DNA of 64,000 nt, taken from contig NZ_CP114904.1 of assembly GCF_027497215.1 (NCBI RefSeq), positions 5,913,501 through 5,977,500 on the forward strand, given 5' to 3'. Both the position numbers and the translations under genes were made by a program. Origin of the DNA: Micromonospora sp. WMMD812 (GTDB lineage Bacteria > Actinomycetota > Actinomycetes > Mycobacteriales > Micromonosporaceae). This document shows, piece by piece, positions 43,642 to 52,559 of the stretch (its first letter is position 1; every line of letters starts with the position of its first letter). The notes under the pieces were generated by a model, which saw only the letters and a list, made by a program, of their open reading frames with translations, was not told the DNA's origin and did not search any database.

Positions 43642-45105
43642 ATGGCCGAGCCGCACGACCTGACCGCGTTGGAGCAGGCCGCCGCGATCGCCCGCGGCGA
43701 CCTGTCCAGCGCCGAGTTGGTCGCGCACCACCTCGACCGGGTGGCCGCGCTCGGTGACACCGTGGGGGCGTTCGTGACCGTCACCGCCGAGCCGGCCGCG
43801 CAGGCGGCCACGGCGGCGGACGCGGTCCCGGCCGGGCAGCGCGGCCCGCTGCACGGGGTGCCGACCGCGATCAAGGACCTCACCCTCACGGCCGGCGTGC
43901 GGACCACCTTCGGCTCGGCCGCGTTCGTCGACTTCGTGCCGCCGGTGGACGCCGACGTGGTCCGGTTCATCCGGGCGGCCGGCCTGGTGAGCCTGGGCAA
44001 GACCACCACCTCCGAGCTGGGCTGTTCGCTCTACTCGGAGGGGCGGGTCGCGCCGCCGGCCCGCAACCCGTGGGACCTGGCCTACACGGCGGGCGGCTCC
44101 AGCGGCGGCGCGGCGGCCGCGGTGGCGGCCGGGCTGGTCCCGGTGGCCCAGGGCTCGGACGGCGGTGGCTCGCTGCGCATCCCCGCCGCGCTCTGCGGCC
44201 TGGTCGGCTACAAGCCCAGCCGGGGCCTGGTCTCCGGCGGCCCGCTCGGCTTCGGCGCGTTCGGTCTGCCCACCCACGGCCCGATCGGGCGCACCGTCGC
44301 CGACGTCGCCGCCCTGCTCGACGTGATGGCCCAGCCGGTGCTCGGCGAGCCCTACCTGCCGCCGGTCGCGCCGCCCGGCGGCTACCTGGCGGCGGCCCGC
44401 GCGGCCGCCCCCGGCCGGCTGCGGATCGGCCGGTTTACCGCCCCGATGCTCGCCGAGGAGCCGGTGCACCCGGACTGCGTCGCCGCCGTGGACCGGGCGG
44501 CCGCGCTGCTCGCCGCCGCCGGCCACGAGGTGATCGACGTGCCGTCGCCGCTCGGGCCCGCGGCGTGGCCGCTCTTCGAGATCGTCTGGTACGTGCTGGC
44601 GCTCTCCCCGGTGCCGCCGGAGCGGGAGAGCGAGCTGCTGCCGCTGACCCGGTTCCTCCGGGGCCGGGGCGCGGGGATCTCCGCCGGCACGCTCTCCGCC
44701 ACGCTCGGCGAACTCCAGGCCCAGGTACGCCTCGGCGCCCGGCGTACGGCCGGCTGCGACCTGCTGCTCTGCCCCACCCTCGCCGCCCCGCAGGCGCCGG
44801 TGGGCTGGTTCACCGCCGACGGTGACCCGGAGGCGGACTTCGACCGGCAACGACGGTTCTCGCCCTACTGCGCCATCTTCAACGTCACGGGCGAACCGTC
44901 GGTCTCCCTGCCGGTCGGCACCACGGCCGCCGGGCTCCCCGTGGGGGTGCTGCTCACCGGCCGGTACGGTGACGACGCGCGGCTGATCGCCACCGCTGCG
45001 GAACTGGAGAACTCCAGTGACGGATGGGATCGCCACCCCGCAATCTGGCGGGCCGTGGACTCCGCTAACGTGAATGGCAGCGGAGTCGGGCGGTCGACGC
45101 CCTGA
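43642..45105 (+). CDS. Amidase-signature family hydrolase
   Basis: A 487-aa amidase with the Ser-cisSer-Lys triad: Lys in [10 protein letters not shown], the serine-rich [14 protein letters not shown], and nucleophile serine in [16 protein letters not shown], where most relatives have GTDTGGSIR. The substrate is unknown. It starts 76 bp after ACMSD on the same strand with its own -10-like element. The operon lacks kynurenine formamidase, so this is a candidate for that step, but amidase-signature enzymes are not the known KynB family. Confidence 0.88.
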   Translation: MAEPHDLTALEQAAAIARGDLSSAELVAHHLDRVAALGDTVGAFVTVTAEPAAQAATAADAVPAGQRGPLHGVPTAIKDLTLTAGVRTTFGSAAFVDFVPPVDADVVRFIRAAGLVSLGKTTTSELGCSLYSEGRVAPPARNPWDLAYTAGGSSGGAAAAVAAGLVPVAQGSDGGGSLRIPAALCGLVGYKPSRGLVSGGPLGFGAFGLPTHGPIGRTVADVAALLDVMAQPVLGEPYLPPVAPPGGYLAAARAAAPGRLRIGRFTAPMLAEEPVHPDCVAAVDRAAALLAAAGHEVIDVPSPLGPAAWPLFEIVWYVLALSPVPPERESELLPLTRFLRGRGAGISAGTLSATLGELQAQVRLGARRTAGCDLLLCPTLAAPQAPVGWFTADGDPEADFDRQRRFSPYCAIFNVTGEPSVSLPVGTTAAGLPVGVLLTGRYGDDARLIATAAELENSSDGWDRHPAIWRAVDSANVNGSGVGRSTP

Positions 45106-45162
45106 TCCTGTCCACCCGACCTGAATGTTCGAGGTCTCTTCTTCCGCCTGGGGGCGTTGGGA

Positions 45163-45480
45163 TTGTCTGTTACCGACACGTTGCTGGTCTTCGTCGGCAT
45201 CCCGGCGGCCGCCGTACTGGTGATCGGCGGCCTCGCGTACGTTGCCCACCGCGGTGGCGGTGGCGGCGGTGGTGGCGGCCGCGCCAAGCGCTACCGGCCC
45301 GGCCGGCCCTTCGACTTCACTCCGGTCTGGTTCCTCGGCCGTCCGGAGCAGCTGGCCGACTCGGCCGGCACCGCCCTGGCAGCGGGCGCCCAGGCGCCGG
45401 CGCTGACCAGCCGCAAGCAGGAACAGGCCGGCCGGGAGGCGCCGGCCGGTGGAACCGGAGGCGCAAGTGACCGTTGGTGA
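45163..45480 (+). CDS. ctaJ: Small membrane protein, aa3-type cytochrome oxidase subunit CtaJ
   Basis: A 105-aa protein. SVTDTLLVFVGIPAAAVLVIGG is one transmembrane helix, then a run of nine glycines, then the conserved AKRYRPGRPFDFTPVWFLG and the C-terminal TGGASDRW. These features match the small actinobacterial protein named CtaJ, associated with the aa3 oxidase. The start appears to be TTG 45163, eight bases after GGGGG; TTG 45157 is too close to it. The next gene overlaps its end by 14 nt. Confidence 0.72.
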   Translation: MSVTDTLLVFVGIPAAAVLVIGGLAYVAHRGGGGGGGGGRAKRYRPGRPFDFTPVWFLGRPEQLADSAGTALAAGAQAPALTSRKQEQAGREAPAGGTGGASDRW

Positions 45481-45874
45481 GACGCAGCGTCAGGTGGGGA
45501 CCCCGCCCGAGGTGCTCGACGGCCCGTTCTCGACTCGGCAGCTGCTGCGCATCGACGAGGCGCTGCGCCTGGCCGACCAGGGCACCGGCCTGGTCTTCTC
45601 GGTCTTCGTCGGCGGCCTCGACGAGCCGATCCGCGAGCACGCCGAGCGGCTGCACCGTCAGCTCGCCGACCCCGACCGGTCGGTGCTGATCGCGGTGTCG
45701 CCCAACCAGCGTCAGCTGGAGGTCGTCACCGGCCGCCACGCGCGCAAGCGCATCCCGGACACGTACGCCAAGCTCGCCGCGCTGTCCATGGTCGCGGCGT
45801 TCGGCGGCGGCGACCTGGCCGGCGGCATCATCAACGGCCTCGACCAGCTCGCCAGCCACGCCGGCAAGGGCTGA
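45467..45874 (+). CDS. DUF5130 (TPM-like) protein
   Basis: A 135-aa protein. LDGPFSTRQLLRIDEALRLA, GLVFSVFVGGLDEPIREHAE and VLIAVSPNQRQLEVVTGRHA with RKRIPD resemble TPM-type domains of the actinobacterial DUF5130 group. No signal peptide. GTG 45467 lies five bases after GGAGG (45457-45461) and is preferred to GTG 45449. Translationally coupled with ctaJ; a strong terminator follows. Confidence 0.75.
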   Translation: MTVGETQRQVGTPPEVLDGPFSTRQLLRIDEALRLADQGTGLVFSVFVGGLDEPIREHAERLHRQLADPDRSVLIAVSPNQRQLEVVTGRHARKRIPDTYAKLAALSMVAAFGGGDLAGGIINGLDQLASHAGKG

Positions 45875-45890
45875 GCCCCGCACGCACGAC

Positions 45891-45924
45891 GAAGCCCGGT
45901 CCGCCCTCAGGCGGGCCGGGCTTC
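45891..45924 (+). terminator. Strong terminator hairpin after the ctaJ-DUF5130 pair
   Basis: GAAGCCCGGTCCGCC, loop CTCA, GGCGGGCCGGGCTTC: a 15-bp stem with one G-U-type pair, 17 bp after the stop, followed by TCGCG. Best terminator candidate in the window. Confidence 0.8.
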
Positions 45925-46060
45925 TCGCGTCAGCGCGGCCGGACGCTCGGGTCGAGCCGCATCGGCCACGGCTCGGACAAAGCTCTGCCGGATCGGGCCG
46001 GGGCCGGCGTGGGCTTCACCCACGCCGGCCCCGGGCCGGGTGCTGTCGTGCGGGCGCCGC

Positions 46061-48619
46061 TCAGGCGGTCTGGGCGTCCCGGGCGCGTGCCTTGAGGGCC
46101 CGGACCACGCCGTCCCGGCCCTCGGCGACCAGCCGACGCAGCGGCGCCGGGTGCCCGTCACCGGCCAGCCAGGCGTCGGTCTCCGCGACCGTGTCGTCGT
46201 CCACCTGGTACGCCGGGTAGGCGAGCTGGGCGAACTCCTGTGCCGGCTCGCTGTCCCGGCTGGCCCACACCTGGCCGACCGCCGCGAAGTACCGCTCCCG
46301 GTACGGGGTGACCAGCTCGACCTGCGTCGGGTGCGCGAAGCCCTGCAGCAGCGCCCGGTGCCGCCAGTTCGGCAGCGCCTCGGGCCCGGTCAGCTGGGCC
46401 CACACGGCGGCCTTGTTCTCCGCCGTCGGCACCAGCGCGTGCACGTACGCGGCCTCCCGCTCGCCGCTCGCGGTGCGGTCGCCGGCCAGCTCGGCCTCCA
46501 CGTCGGCGGGGCCGGCCGCGCCGTTGGCCACCAGCGAGGCGAGCAGCCCCCACCGCAGCTCGGTGTCGATGGTCAGCCCGGTCGGCACGCCCGTGCCGTC
46601 CAGCCAGCCGCGCAGGGTGGCCAGGTCCTCGCTGGAACGGGCCGCCGAGGCGTACGCGCGGGCCCAGGCGAGCTGGAAGCCGCTGCCCGGCTCGGCGGCG
46701 GCGAGCGCGGTCTTCGCGGTGCGGGCCAGCTCGGCCCAGCCGGTCGGCGCCCAGGTGGGGTCGGCGTAGAAGGTGAGCGTGGTGGTGGCCTGCCGCAGCG
46801 TCGCGGTGACCAGGTTGATGTCGTTCTCGGCGGGCAGCCCCGCCAGCACCAGCGCAACGTAGTCCCGGGCGGCCAGCTCGGCGTCGCGGATCATGTCCCA
46901 CGCGGCCGTCCAGCAGAGCGCGCGGGCCAGGGACGACTCGAAGCCGGCGATGTGCTGCACCACGGTCGCCAGCGACGCCTCGTCGAGCCGCAGCTTGGCG
47001 TACGTGAGGTCGTCGTCGTTGAGCAGCAGCACGTCGGCCGCCCGCTCCCCGGCCAGCGCGGTGAGCTCGGTCCGCTCACCGGTGACGTCCACCTCCAGCC
47101 GCTGCCGGCGGACCAGGCGCCCGTCGGCCAGGTCGTAGAGGCCGACGCCGGTGCGGTGGGTGCGCAGCGTCGGGTGCCCGGCCGGCGCCTCCTGCCGGAC
47201 CACCACCGACTGGTAGGTGCCGTCCGCGCCGACGGTCACCTCCGGCCGCAGCGTGTTGACCTGGGCGGTCTCCAGCCACTGCGCGGCGAACTTGCGCAGC
47301 TCCCGACCCGAGGCCGCCTCCAGCTCGGAGAGCAGGTCGTCGAAGGTCGCGTTGCCCCAGGCGTGCTTGCCGAAGTACGCCCGCAGCCCGGCCAGGAACG
47401 GCTCCTCGCCGACGTACGCGACCAGTTGCTTGAGCACGCTCGCGCCCTTGGCGTACGTGATGCCGTCGAAGTTGACCTCGACGGCCTCCATGTCCGGCAT
47501 CTCGGTGTAGACCGGGTGGGTGGAGGAGAGCTGGTCCTGCCGGTAGCCCCAGTTCTTGCGGATCGACAGGAAGGTCGTCCAGGCGTCGCGGAACCGGGTG
47601 GCGTGGGTGTTGCACCAGTGGCTCGCCCACTCGGCGAACGACTCGTTCAGCCACAGGTCGTTCCACCAGCGCATGGTGACCAGGTCACCGAACCACATAT
47701 GGGCCAGCTCGTGCAGGATCGTGTTGGCCCGCTGCTCGTACTCGAAGTCGGTGACCTGCGAGCGGAAGATGTAGTGCGACTCGGCGTGCGTCACGCAGCC
47801 GAAGTTCTCCATCGCGCCGGCGTTGAAGTCGGGCACCCAGAGCTGGTCGTACTTGGGCAGCGGGTAGCGCACACCGAACTTCTCGTGGAAGAAGTCGAAG
47901 CCCTGCTTGGTGATCAGGAAGAGGTCGTCCGCGTCCAGGTACTGCGCCATCGACGCTCGGCAGTAGACGCCCAGGTCGATGCCGTCGTGGCTGTCGCGCA
48001 CCTCGTGGTACGGGCCGGCGCACAGCGCGGTGATGTAGGTGCTCATCCGGACCGACCGGGCGAAGTGGATGGTCTTCAGGCCCTCGCCCGCCGGCTCCTC
48101 CCGCTCCACCGGCATGTTGGAGACCACCCGCCAGTGGTCCGGCACGGTGGCCCGCCAGGTGTACTCGCTCTTCAGGTCGGGCTGGTCGAAGCAGGCGAAC
48201 ACCCGCTGCGCGTCGGCCGTCTCGAATTGGCTGTAGAGGTAGGTCTCGCCGTCCACCGGGTCGACCGTGCGGTGCAGGCCCTGCCCGCTGTTCGAGTAGC
48301 CGAAGTCGGCGTCGACCACCAGCGTGTTCTCGCTGTCCAGGCCGGACAGGGTGAGCCCCTTCTCGGCCGACCAGTCGGCGAGGTCCACCGGCGATCCGTT
48401 CAGCGTCGCCGAGCGCACCGACTCGGCGGCCACCTCGATGAACGTGCTCGCGCCCGGCTCCGCGCAGCGGAACCGCACCTCCGTGGTGGACCGGAACGTG
48501 CGGCCCTCGGCCGCCTGCACTGCGGTCGACAGGTCCAGACTGATGTCGTACCCGGTCACCTCGAGCAGGCGGGCCCGCTCGGTCGCCTCGACCTGTGTCA
48601 GGTTGCGCACTCCCGGCAC
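46061..48619 (-). CDS. pepN: Aminopeptidase N (M1 family)
   Basis: An 852-aa zinc metallopeptidase removing N-terminal residues. Seen: DFNAGAMENFGCVTHAE (GAMEN exopeptidase motif), HELAHMWFGDLVTMRWWNDL (HExxHx18E) with the Glu in LNESFAEWAS, and the catalytic tyrosine in FDGITYAKGASVL. A C-terminal ERAP1-like helical domain is full length. The start is GTG 48619: GGAG lies seven bases upstream; GTG 48610 and the longer open frame are less likely. The 186-bp gap after DUF5130 holds the terminator above and nothing else. Confidence 0.95.
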   Translation of the reverse strand: MPGVRNLTQVEATERARLLEVTGYDISLDLSTAVQAAEGRTFRSTTEVRFRCAEPGASTFIEVAAESVRSATLNGSPVDLADWSAEKGLTLSGLDSENTLVVDADFGYSNSGQGLHRTVDPVDGETYLYSQFETADAQRVFACFDQPDLKSEYTWRATVPDHWRVVSNMPVEREEPAGEGLKTIHFARSVRMSTYITALCAGPYHEVRDSHDGIDLGVYCRASMAQYLDADDLFLITKQGFDFFHEKFGVRYPLPKYDQLWVPDFNAGAMENFGCVTHAESHYIFRSQVTDFEYEQRANTILHELAHMWFGDLVTMRWWNDLWLNESFAEWASHWCNTHATRFRDAWTTFLSIRKNWGYRQDQLSSTHPVYTEMPDMEAVEVNFDGITYAKGASVLKQLVAYVGEEPFLAGLRAYFGKHAWGNATFDDLLSELEAASGRELRKFAAQWLETAQVNTLRPEVTVGADGTYQSVVVRQEAPAGHPTLRTHRTGVGLYDLADGRLVRRQRLEVDVTGERTELTALAGERAADVLLLNDDDLTYAKLRLDEASLATVVQHIAGFESSLARALCWTAAWDMIRDAELAARDYVALVLAGLPAENDINLVTATLRQATTTLTFYADPTWAPTGWAELARTAKTALAAAEPGSGFQLAWARAYASAARSSEDLATLRGWLDGTGVPTGLTIDTELRWGLLASLVANGAAGPADVEAELAGDRTASGEREAAYVHALVPTAENKAAVWAQLTGPEALPNWRHRALLQGFAHPTQVELVTPYRERYFAAVGQVWASRDSEPAQEFAQLAYPAYQVDDDTVAETDAWLAGDGHPAPLRRLVAEGRDGVVRALKARARDAQTA

Positions 48620-48828
48620 TGTTCGTCTCCATCCCACTCGCCGTACGCCGCCGTGGCGCCTTCGCCGGCCGCTCGTGGCGGTCGGCCCGGGACCGAGTCT
48701 TGCACGCACCGGCACCTGGCGGTGGCCGAGGTCACGCTCTCATTCCGCTGTCGGTCGACGGCCCGCGGGGTGAAGATCGGGGTGAGGCGCCGCAGGCGCG
48801 GCGTCACCCGTCGTGAAGGGACCGCACC

Positions 48829-49455
48829 GTGACCGATCGTGTCACCGTCGACATGTGGTTCGACCCGGCTTGCCCGTGGGCCTGGATCACCTCCCGCTGG
48901 CTGCTCGAGGTCGAGCAGGTCCGTGACGTGGACATCCGCTTCCACGTGATGAGCCTGGCCGTGCTCAACGAGGGCCGGGACCACCTGCCCGAGGAGTACA
49001 AGGAGTTCCTCCGCACCGCCTGGGGCCCGGTCCGGGTCTGCATCGCGGCCGAGCAGCGGTACGGCGGTGACGTCCTCCGCAAGCTCTACACCGCGCTCGG
49101 CACCCGGATCCACCTCGTCAAGGAGGAGCGGGGCCCCGAGCTGTACGTCGCCGCGTTGACCGACGCCGGTCTGGACCCGGCGCTGGCGGCGGCCGCGGAC
49201 AGCACCGACCACGACGAGGCGCTGCGGGCGAGCCACGAGGCCGGCATGCGGCCGGTCGGCCAGGACGTCGGCACTCCGGTGATCCACGCCCCCGGCCCGG
49301 ACGGCAGCCCGGTCGCCTTCTTCGGTCCGGTGATCACCCCCGCACCGAAGGGCGAGGCCGCCGGCCGGCTCTGGGACGGCGTCCTGCTGGTCGCCGGCAC
49401 GCCGGGCTTCTACGAGCTGAAGCGGACCCGCGAACTCGGCCCGATCTTCGACTGA
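48829..49455 (+). CDS. DsbA-like mycothiol-dependent nitroreductase family protein (Rv2466c-like)
   Basis: A 208-aa thioredoxin-superfamily protein with a DsbA-like helical insertion. [20 protein letters not shown] contains the CPWA motif of the mycobacterial Rv2466c family, mycothiol-dependent reductases; only the first cysteine of the usual CxxC is present, as in that family. [16 protein letters not shown] and [13 protein letters not shown] (cis-Pro) follow. Role: oxidative-stress thiol reduction (family knowledge). GTG 48829. The 209 bp shared with divergent pepN include a hairpin, GGTGA...TCACC, at 48781-48808. Confidence 0.88.
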   Translation: MTDRVTVDMWFDPACPWAWITSRWLLEVEQVRDVDIRFHVMSLAVLNEGRDHLPEEYKEFLRTAWGPVRVCIAAEQRYGGDVLRKLYTALGTRIHLVKEERGPELYVAALTDAGLDPALAAAADSTDHDEALRASHEAGMRPVGQDVGTPVIHAPGPDGSPVAFFGPVITPAPKGEAAGRLWDGVLLVAGTPGFYELKRTRELGPIFD

Positions 49456-49466
49456 TCCCGACGACC

Positions 49467-49496
49467 GACCGGCCCCGGCCCGCGCCGGGGCCGGTC
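49467..49496 (+). terminator. Terminator-like hairpin after the nitroreductase gene
   Basis: GACCGGCCCCGGC, loop CCGC, GCCGGGGCCGGTC: a perfect 13-bp stem 11 bp after the stop; no T-tract. Confidence 0.7.
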
Positions 49497-49611
49497 AACA
49501 CCCGTGACGGGCTGACGAACTCCCGTCACCGCCCCGCCGCCGATCTCGTTTTGCCGGGTGTCCGCCGCAGCGATTCGCAAACCGCAACCTGCAGCTCGTG
49601 GAGGCATCCCG

Positions 49612-49947
49612 ATGGCCAAGCACCGCCAACTGTCCGGTGACGACCCGCTGAACCGGGAGGAGGAGGCGACCGAGAGCCCGGCGTACTGGTCGGTCGACGA
49701 CTCCAGATGGCCCGCGCTCCGGCCCGACCTTCCCGCGGACGTGGCGGACCTGCTCGCTCCGCCGATCGTGGTGGGCGTGGCCCGGGTGGCGCCGACCTCC
49801 CGGCTGACCCCGCCCGGAGCCCCCACGCGGAGCCGGCGGGCCCTGCCCACGCCGGCCGCCGCCCGCGGGCCGGTCGGCGCCCACGGGCCGGTCGGCGGGC
49901 CCGTGCCGTCCGGCCGGCACCGGCGGCCGGCCGAGCAGACCGGCTGA
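49612..49947 (+). CDS. Small hypothetical protein, disordered C-terminus
   Basis: A 111-aa protein with no recognised family. Residues 1-60 are acidic with a conserved-looking PAYWSVDDSRWPALRPDLPA; the rest is Pro/Arg/Gly-rich and likely disordered, with a GPVGxxGPVGGPV repeat. No membrane segment. ATG 49612 lies seven bases after GGAGG (49600-49604), which supports it being real. Confidence 0.6.
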   Translation: MAKHRQLSGDDPLNREEEATESPAYWSVDDSRWPALRPDLPADVADLLAPPIVVGVARVAPTSRLTPPGAPTRSRRALPTPAAARGPVGAHGPVGGPVPSGRHRRPAEQTG

Positions 49948-50039
49948 GCGGGGCCACCGCGATGGCCGCCCGTCCGGGTCACCGCTTTCACAGAGTGGAC
50001 GACGGCCCGGGTCCGCGTCCCGCCCCACCCCGGCGACGG

Positions 50040-50045
50040 TAGCGT
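50040..50045 (+). promoter_or_regulatory. -10 element before the DUF1015 gene
   Basis: TAGCGT, eight bases before ATG 50054; no Shine-Dalgarno. Confidence 0.4.
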
Positions 50046-50053
50046 CAGCGGGC

Positions 50054-51253
50054 ATGACGGTCGTGCATCCGATCGCCCGGGCCTGGATCACCACTGGCGG
50101 CACCGGCGCGCAGAACTACGACGAGTTCGCCGACGACGCGGAGATCACCGCGATCATCGAGGCGAACCCGCACAGTGCCCTCGGCGTCGAGATGCCGCAC
50201 CGGGCGCCGGAGAGCCTCGGGAAGTCCTTCCTCGACGCGCTGCCCGACGCCGTGGCCCGGCTCGCCGAGGCCAAGGCCGACGGCAGCTACACGCCCGCCG
50301 AACAGGTGGTGGTGCTCTACCGGATCACCGCGCCGGGGGAGGAGCCGGCGTACGGGCTCTTCGCGATGGTGGACACCGACCAGATCTCCACCCGGGCCGA
50401 CGAGCCCGGCCTGGTGATCCGCAACGAGGACGTCTTCATCGCCAAGGTGCGCGAGCGCGTCGCCCTGGCCGACGCGCTCGGGCACCTGCTCTCGCCGGTG
50501 CTGCTGCTCCAGACCGGGCGCGGTGAGGAGCTGCACGTGGCGCTCGCCGCGGCGACCGACGTGGCCGGCGTCCCCGCCGCGACCGACACCGACCAGGCCG
50601 GCCGCACCCACGCGATCTGGCTCGTCGGCCCTGGCCCCGAGCAGGGCGAGCTGACCGCGCTGGCCGGTGGTGGCGAACTGGTGGTCGCCGACGGCAACCA
50701 CCGCAGCCTCGCGGCGCAGACCGGCGGCCTGCCGCGCTTCCTGGCGGTGGTCACCACGCCCGGGTCGGTGGCCATCCAGCCGTACAACCGGTTGGTCAGC
50801 GAGCTGACCACCACCGGCGCGGAGCTGCTCGACCGGCTCCGCGCCGCCGGCGCGGAGATCACCCCGATCGACGGCCCGGTCGAGGTCCCGGCGGCCGGCG
50901 GCACCGTCCATCTCCGGCTCGACGGCCGGGGGTACGCGGTGACGCTGCCGCACGTCGACGGCGACCGCCTGGAGAACCTCGACCACGCCCTGGTGGAGCG
51001 ACTGCTGCTGCGGGACGCGCTCGGCCTCGACCCCGGCGACAAGCGGATCACCTACGTCGGCGGCGACTACCCGGCGAGCTGGCTCACCGGTGAGGTCGAC
51101 GCCGGGCGGGCCGAGCTGGCCGTCCTGATCGCCCCGGTGACCGTGGACGACTTCGTCGCGGTCAACCTGGCCCGGGAGAAGATGCCCCGCAAGAGCACCT
51201 GGTTCACGCCGAAGGCGCGCGGTGGCCTGGTGGCCGCCGAGATCGTGCGCTGA
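50054..51253 (+). CDS. DUF1015 family protein
   Basis: A 399-aa cytoplasmic protein of the DUF1015 family. The hallmark VVADGNHRSLAA is present, with VVVLYRITAPGEEPAYGLFA, GLVIRNEDVFIAKVRERVAL and the C-terminal EKMPRKSTWFTPKARGGLVA. Members are widespread but biochemically uncharacterised; some neighbour phosphoserine metabolism genes elsewhere, a link not seen here. Monocistronic, 71 bp before rpiB. Confidence 0.85.
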   Translation: MTVVHPIARAWITTGGTGAQNYDEFADDAEITAIIEANPHSALGVEMPHRAPESLGKSFLDALPDAVARLAEAKADGSYTPAEQVVVLYRITAPGEEPAYGLFAMVDTDQISTRADEPGLVIRNEDVFIAKVRERVALADALGHLLSPVLLLQTGRGEELHVALAAATDVAGVPAATDTDQAGRTHAIWLVGPGPEQGELTALAGGGELVVADGNHRSLAAQTGGLPRFLAVVTTPGSVAIQPYNRLVSELTTTGAELLDRLRAAGAEITPIDGPVEVPAAGGTVHLRLDGRGYAVTLPHVDGDRLENLDHALVERLLLRDALGLDPGDKRITYVGGDYPASWLTGEVDAGRAELAVLIAPVTVDDFVAVNLAREKMPRKSTWFTPKARGGLVAAEIVR

Positions 51254-51324
51254 GCTGTGACGAATCCGCCTCGGTGGCGCCGCCCGCGCGGCGTCGCCGG
51301 TGGCGGCCTGAGAGACTTCGCGGT

Positions 51325-51792
51325 ATGCGCGTCTACCTGGGATCCGACCACGCCGGTTACGAGCTGAAGGTGCACCTGGCCAACTATCTGGCCAAGCACG
51401 GCTACGAGGTGGTGGACGTCGGGCCGCACGGGTTCGACCCGGACGACGACTACCCGACCTTCTGCCTCAACACCGGCGACCGGGTGGTGGTCGACCAGGG
51501 CAGCCTCGGCGTGGTCATCGGCGGCTCCGGCAACGGGGAGCAGATCGCGGCGAACAAGATCCAGGGGGTGCGGGCCGCGCTGGCCTGGAACCTCGAGACG
51601 GCCCAACTCGCCCGCGAGCACAACGACGCGAACATCATCGCCATCGGCGCCCGCCAGCACACGCTGGACGAGGCGACCGCGATCGTCGAGACGTTCCTCA
51701 GCACGCCGTTCTCCGGCAACGAGCGGCACGCCCGGCGGATCGGCCAGGTCGCCGCGTACGAGCAGACCCGGGAGCTGCCCCCGCTGCCCTGA
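51325..51792 (+). CDS. rpiB: Ribose-5-phosphate isomerase B
   Basis: A 155-aa RpiB/LacAB enzyme interconverting ribose-5-P and ribulose-5-P. MRVYLGSDHAGYELKVHLAN, VVIGGSGNGEQIAANKIQGV with the phosphate loop, AREHNDANIIAIGARQH and the C-terminal extension are complete. In actinobacteria the base is a glutamate in the GSGNGE loop, seen here. A GAGACT hexamer lies seven bases before ATG 51325. Confidence 0.95.
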   Translation: MRVYLGSDHAGYELKVHLANYLAKHGYEVVDVGPHGFDPDDDYPTFCLNTGDRVVVDQGSLGVVIGGSGNGEQIAANKIQGVRAALAWNLETAQLAREHNDANIIAIGARQHTLDEATAIVETFLSTPFSGNERHARRIGQVAAYEQTRELPPLP

Positions 51793-51800
51793 CCGGGCAG

Positions 51801-51839
51801 CCCCGCTGAGGCCGCCGGCTGGCGGCCCTCAGCGCGGGG
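51801..51839. terminator. Hairpin between convergent rpiB and a small gene
   Basis: CCCCGCTGAGGCCGCC (51801-51816) pairs with GGCGGCCCTCAGCGCGGGG (51821-51839) with one bulged base. The right arm includes the stop codon of the minus-strand gene. Probably bidirectional. Confidence 0.6.
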
Positions 51840-52161
51840 AGCGGGGCAGTTCCTCGCGGGGCACCCAGTTGCGCCGCACCACGACCACCCGGGCTTCGGC
51901 CTCGGCCAGGTCCGCCTCGGTGGGCCGGGCGGCGTCCCGGGCCCGCAGGGCGGCGCTCAGCCCCACCTGTGAGGAGCCCGAGCCGACCAGGCCGCGCAGC
52001 CCCCGCTCGCTGTCCCGGTCGTCGCTCGCCGGGCCCTGGCGGCGGGGCGACTCCCCGTCGTGCACGCCGGCCGTGGTGGCCGACAGCCCGTCGGCGCCCC
52101 GCCCCACGGCGTCTCCGTCGGCGTGCCGCATCCGCCGTCTCCGTCGCTCCGCGTCCCCCAT
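51829..52161 (-). CDS. Small basic hypothetical protein
   Basis: A 110-aa protein of unknown function. The N-terminus is very basic (MGDAERRRRRMRH) and the middle is Gly/Asp-rich. The C-terminal ~45 residues look folded and conserved: ARPTEADLAEAEARVVVVRR, then NWVPREELPRSP. ATG 52161 has TACGGT exactly seven bases upstream, the leaderless spacing, which favours this start over longer frames. Convergent with rpiB. Confidence 0.6.
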   Translation of the reverse strand: MGDAERRRRRMRHADGDAVGRGADGLSATTAGVHDGESPRRQGPASDDRDSERGLRGLVGSGSSQVGLSAALRARDAARPTEADLAEAEARVVVVRRNWVPREELPRSPR

Positions 52162-52559
52162 GCTCCCGACCGTACCGCCGCGGCACGCCGCTCGCGCCCC
52201 TCGCGCGCCCGGCCGGCCCGGCCTTCCCATCCCGGCGCTCGCGTGCCCGATCCGGCGCCACCGCCTCCGGCACCTGCCGCCCCGGTGCCCTTCCCCGTCC
52301 GGCCACGCCACCACTCGGCGCCGCCTTTGGAGCTGAGTCGATCCGGACATCGGTAGTGAGTCGTTTGCGATATCAGCTCCCAAGCGTCCGCGCACCACGT
52401 CACCAGGCGACCCGGGGCGCCGGGCCTCCGGTTGCGTTGCCAACCACCGTCGAGCGGATGGTGCGGGCGGTGGTGGGGTCGGCGACCGGTTTGCCGCGTG
52501 GCTACCCTCGGACTCAGACGGCGGCCGGGTCGGGTCGTCGGTCAGGGGAGGAAACCGAG
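52162..52559. other. Divergent intergenic region (398 bp)
   Basis: No credible gene. TACGGT (minus strand, 52169-52174) serves the small gene to the left. GGAGCTGA (52329-52336) and TCAGCTCC (52373-52380) form an 8-bp inverted repeat around an AT-richer stretch with GTTTGCGATATC, a possible regulatory site. TACCCT (52503-52508) could be the -10 for the membrane-protein gene at 52560. Confidence 0.45.

Noticed and set aside
43642..45105. Annotating the amidase as kynurenine formamidase
   Set aside because: It has the amidase-signature Ser-Ser-Lys triad, not the KynB fold; adjacency alone is not enough, so it is kept only as a hypothesis.
48781..48808. Attenuator hairpin in the nitroreductase leader
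   Set aside because: The stem GGTGA...TCACC has bulges, no T-tract and no alternative structure; treated as incidental.
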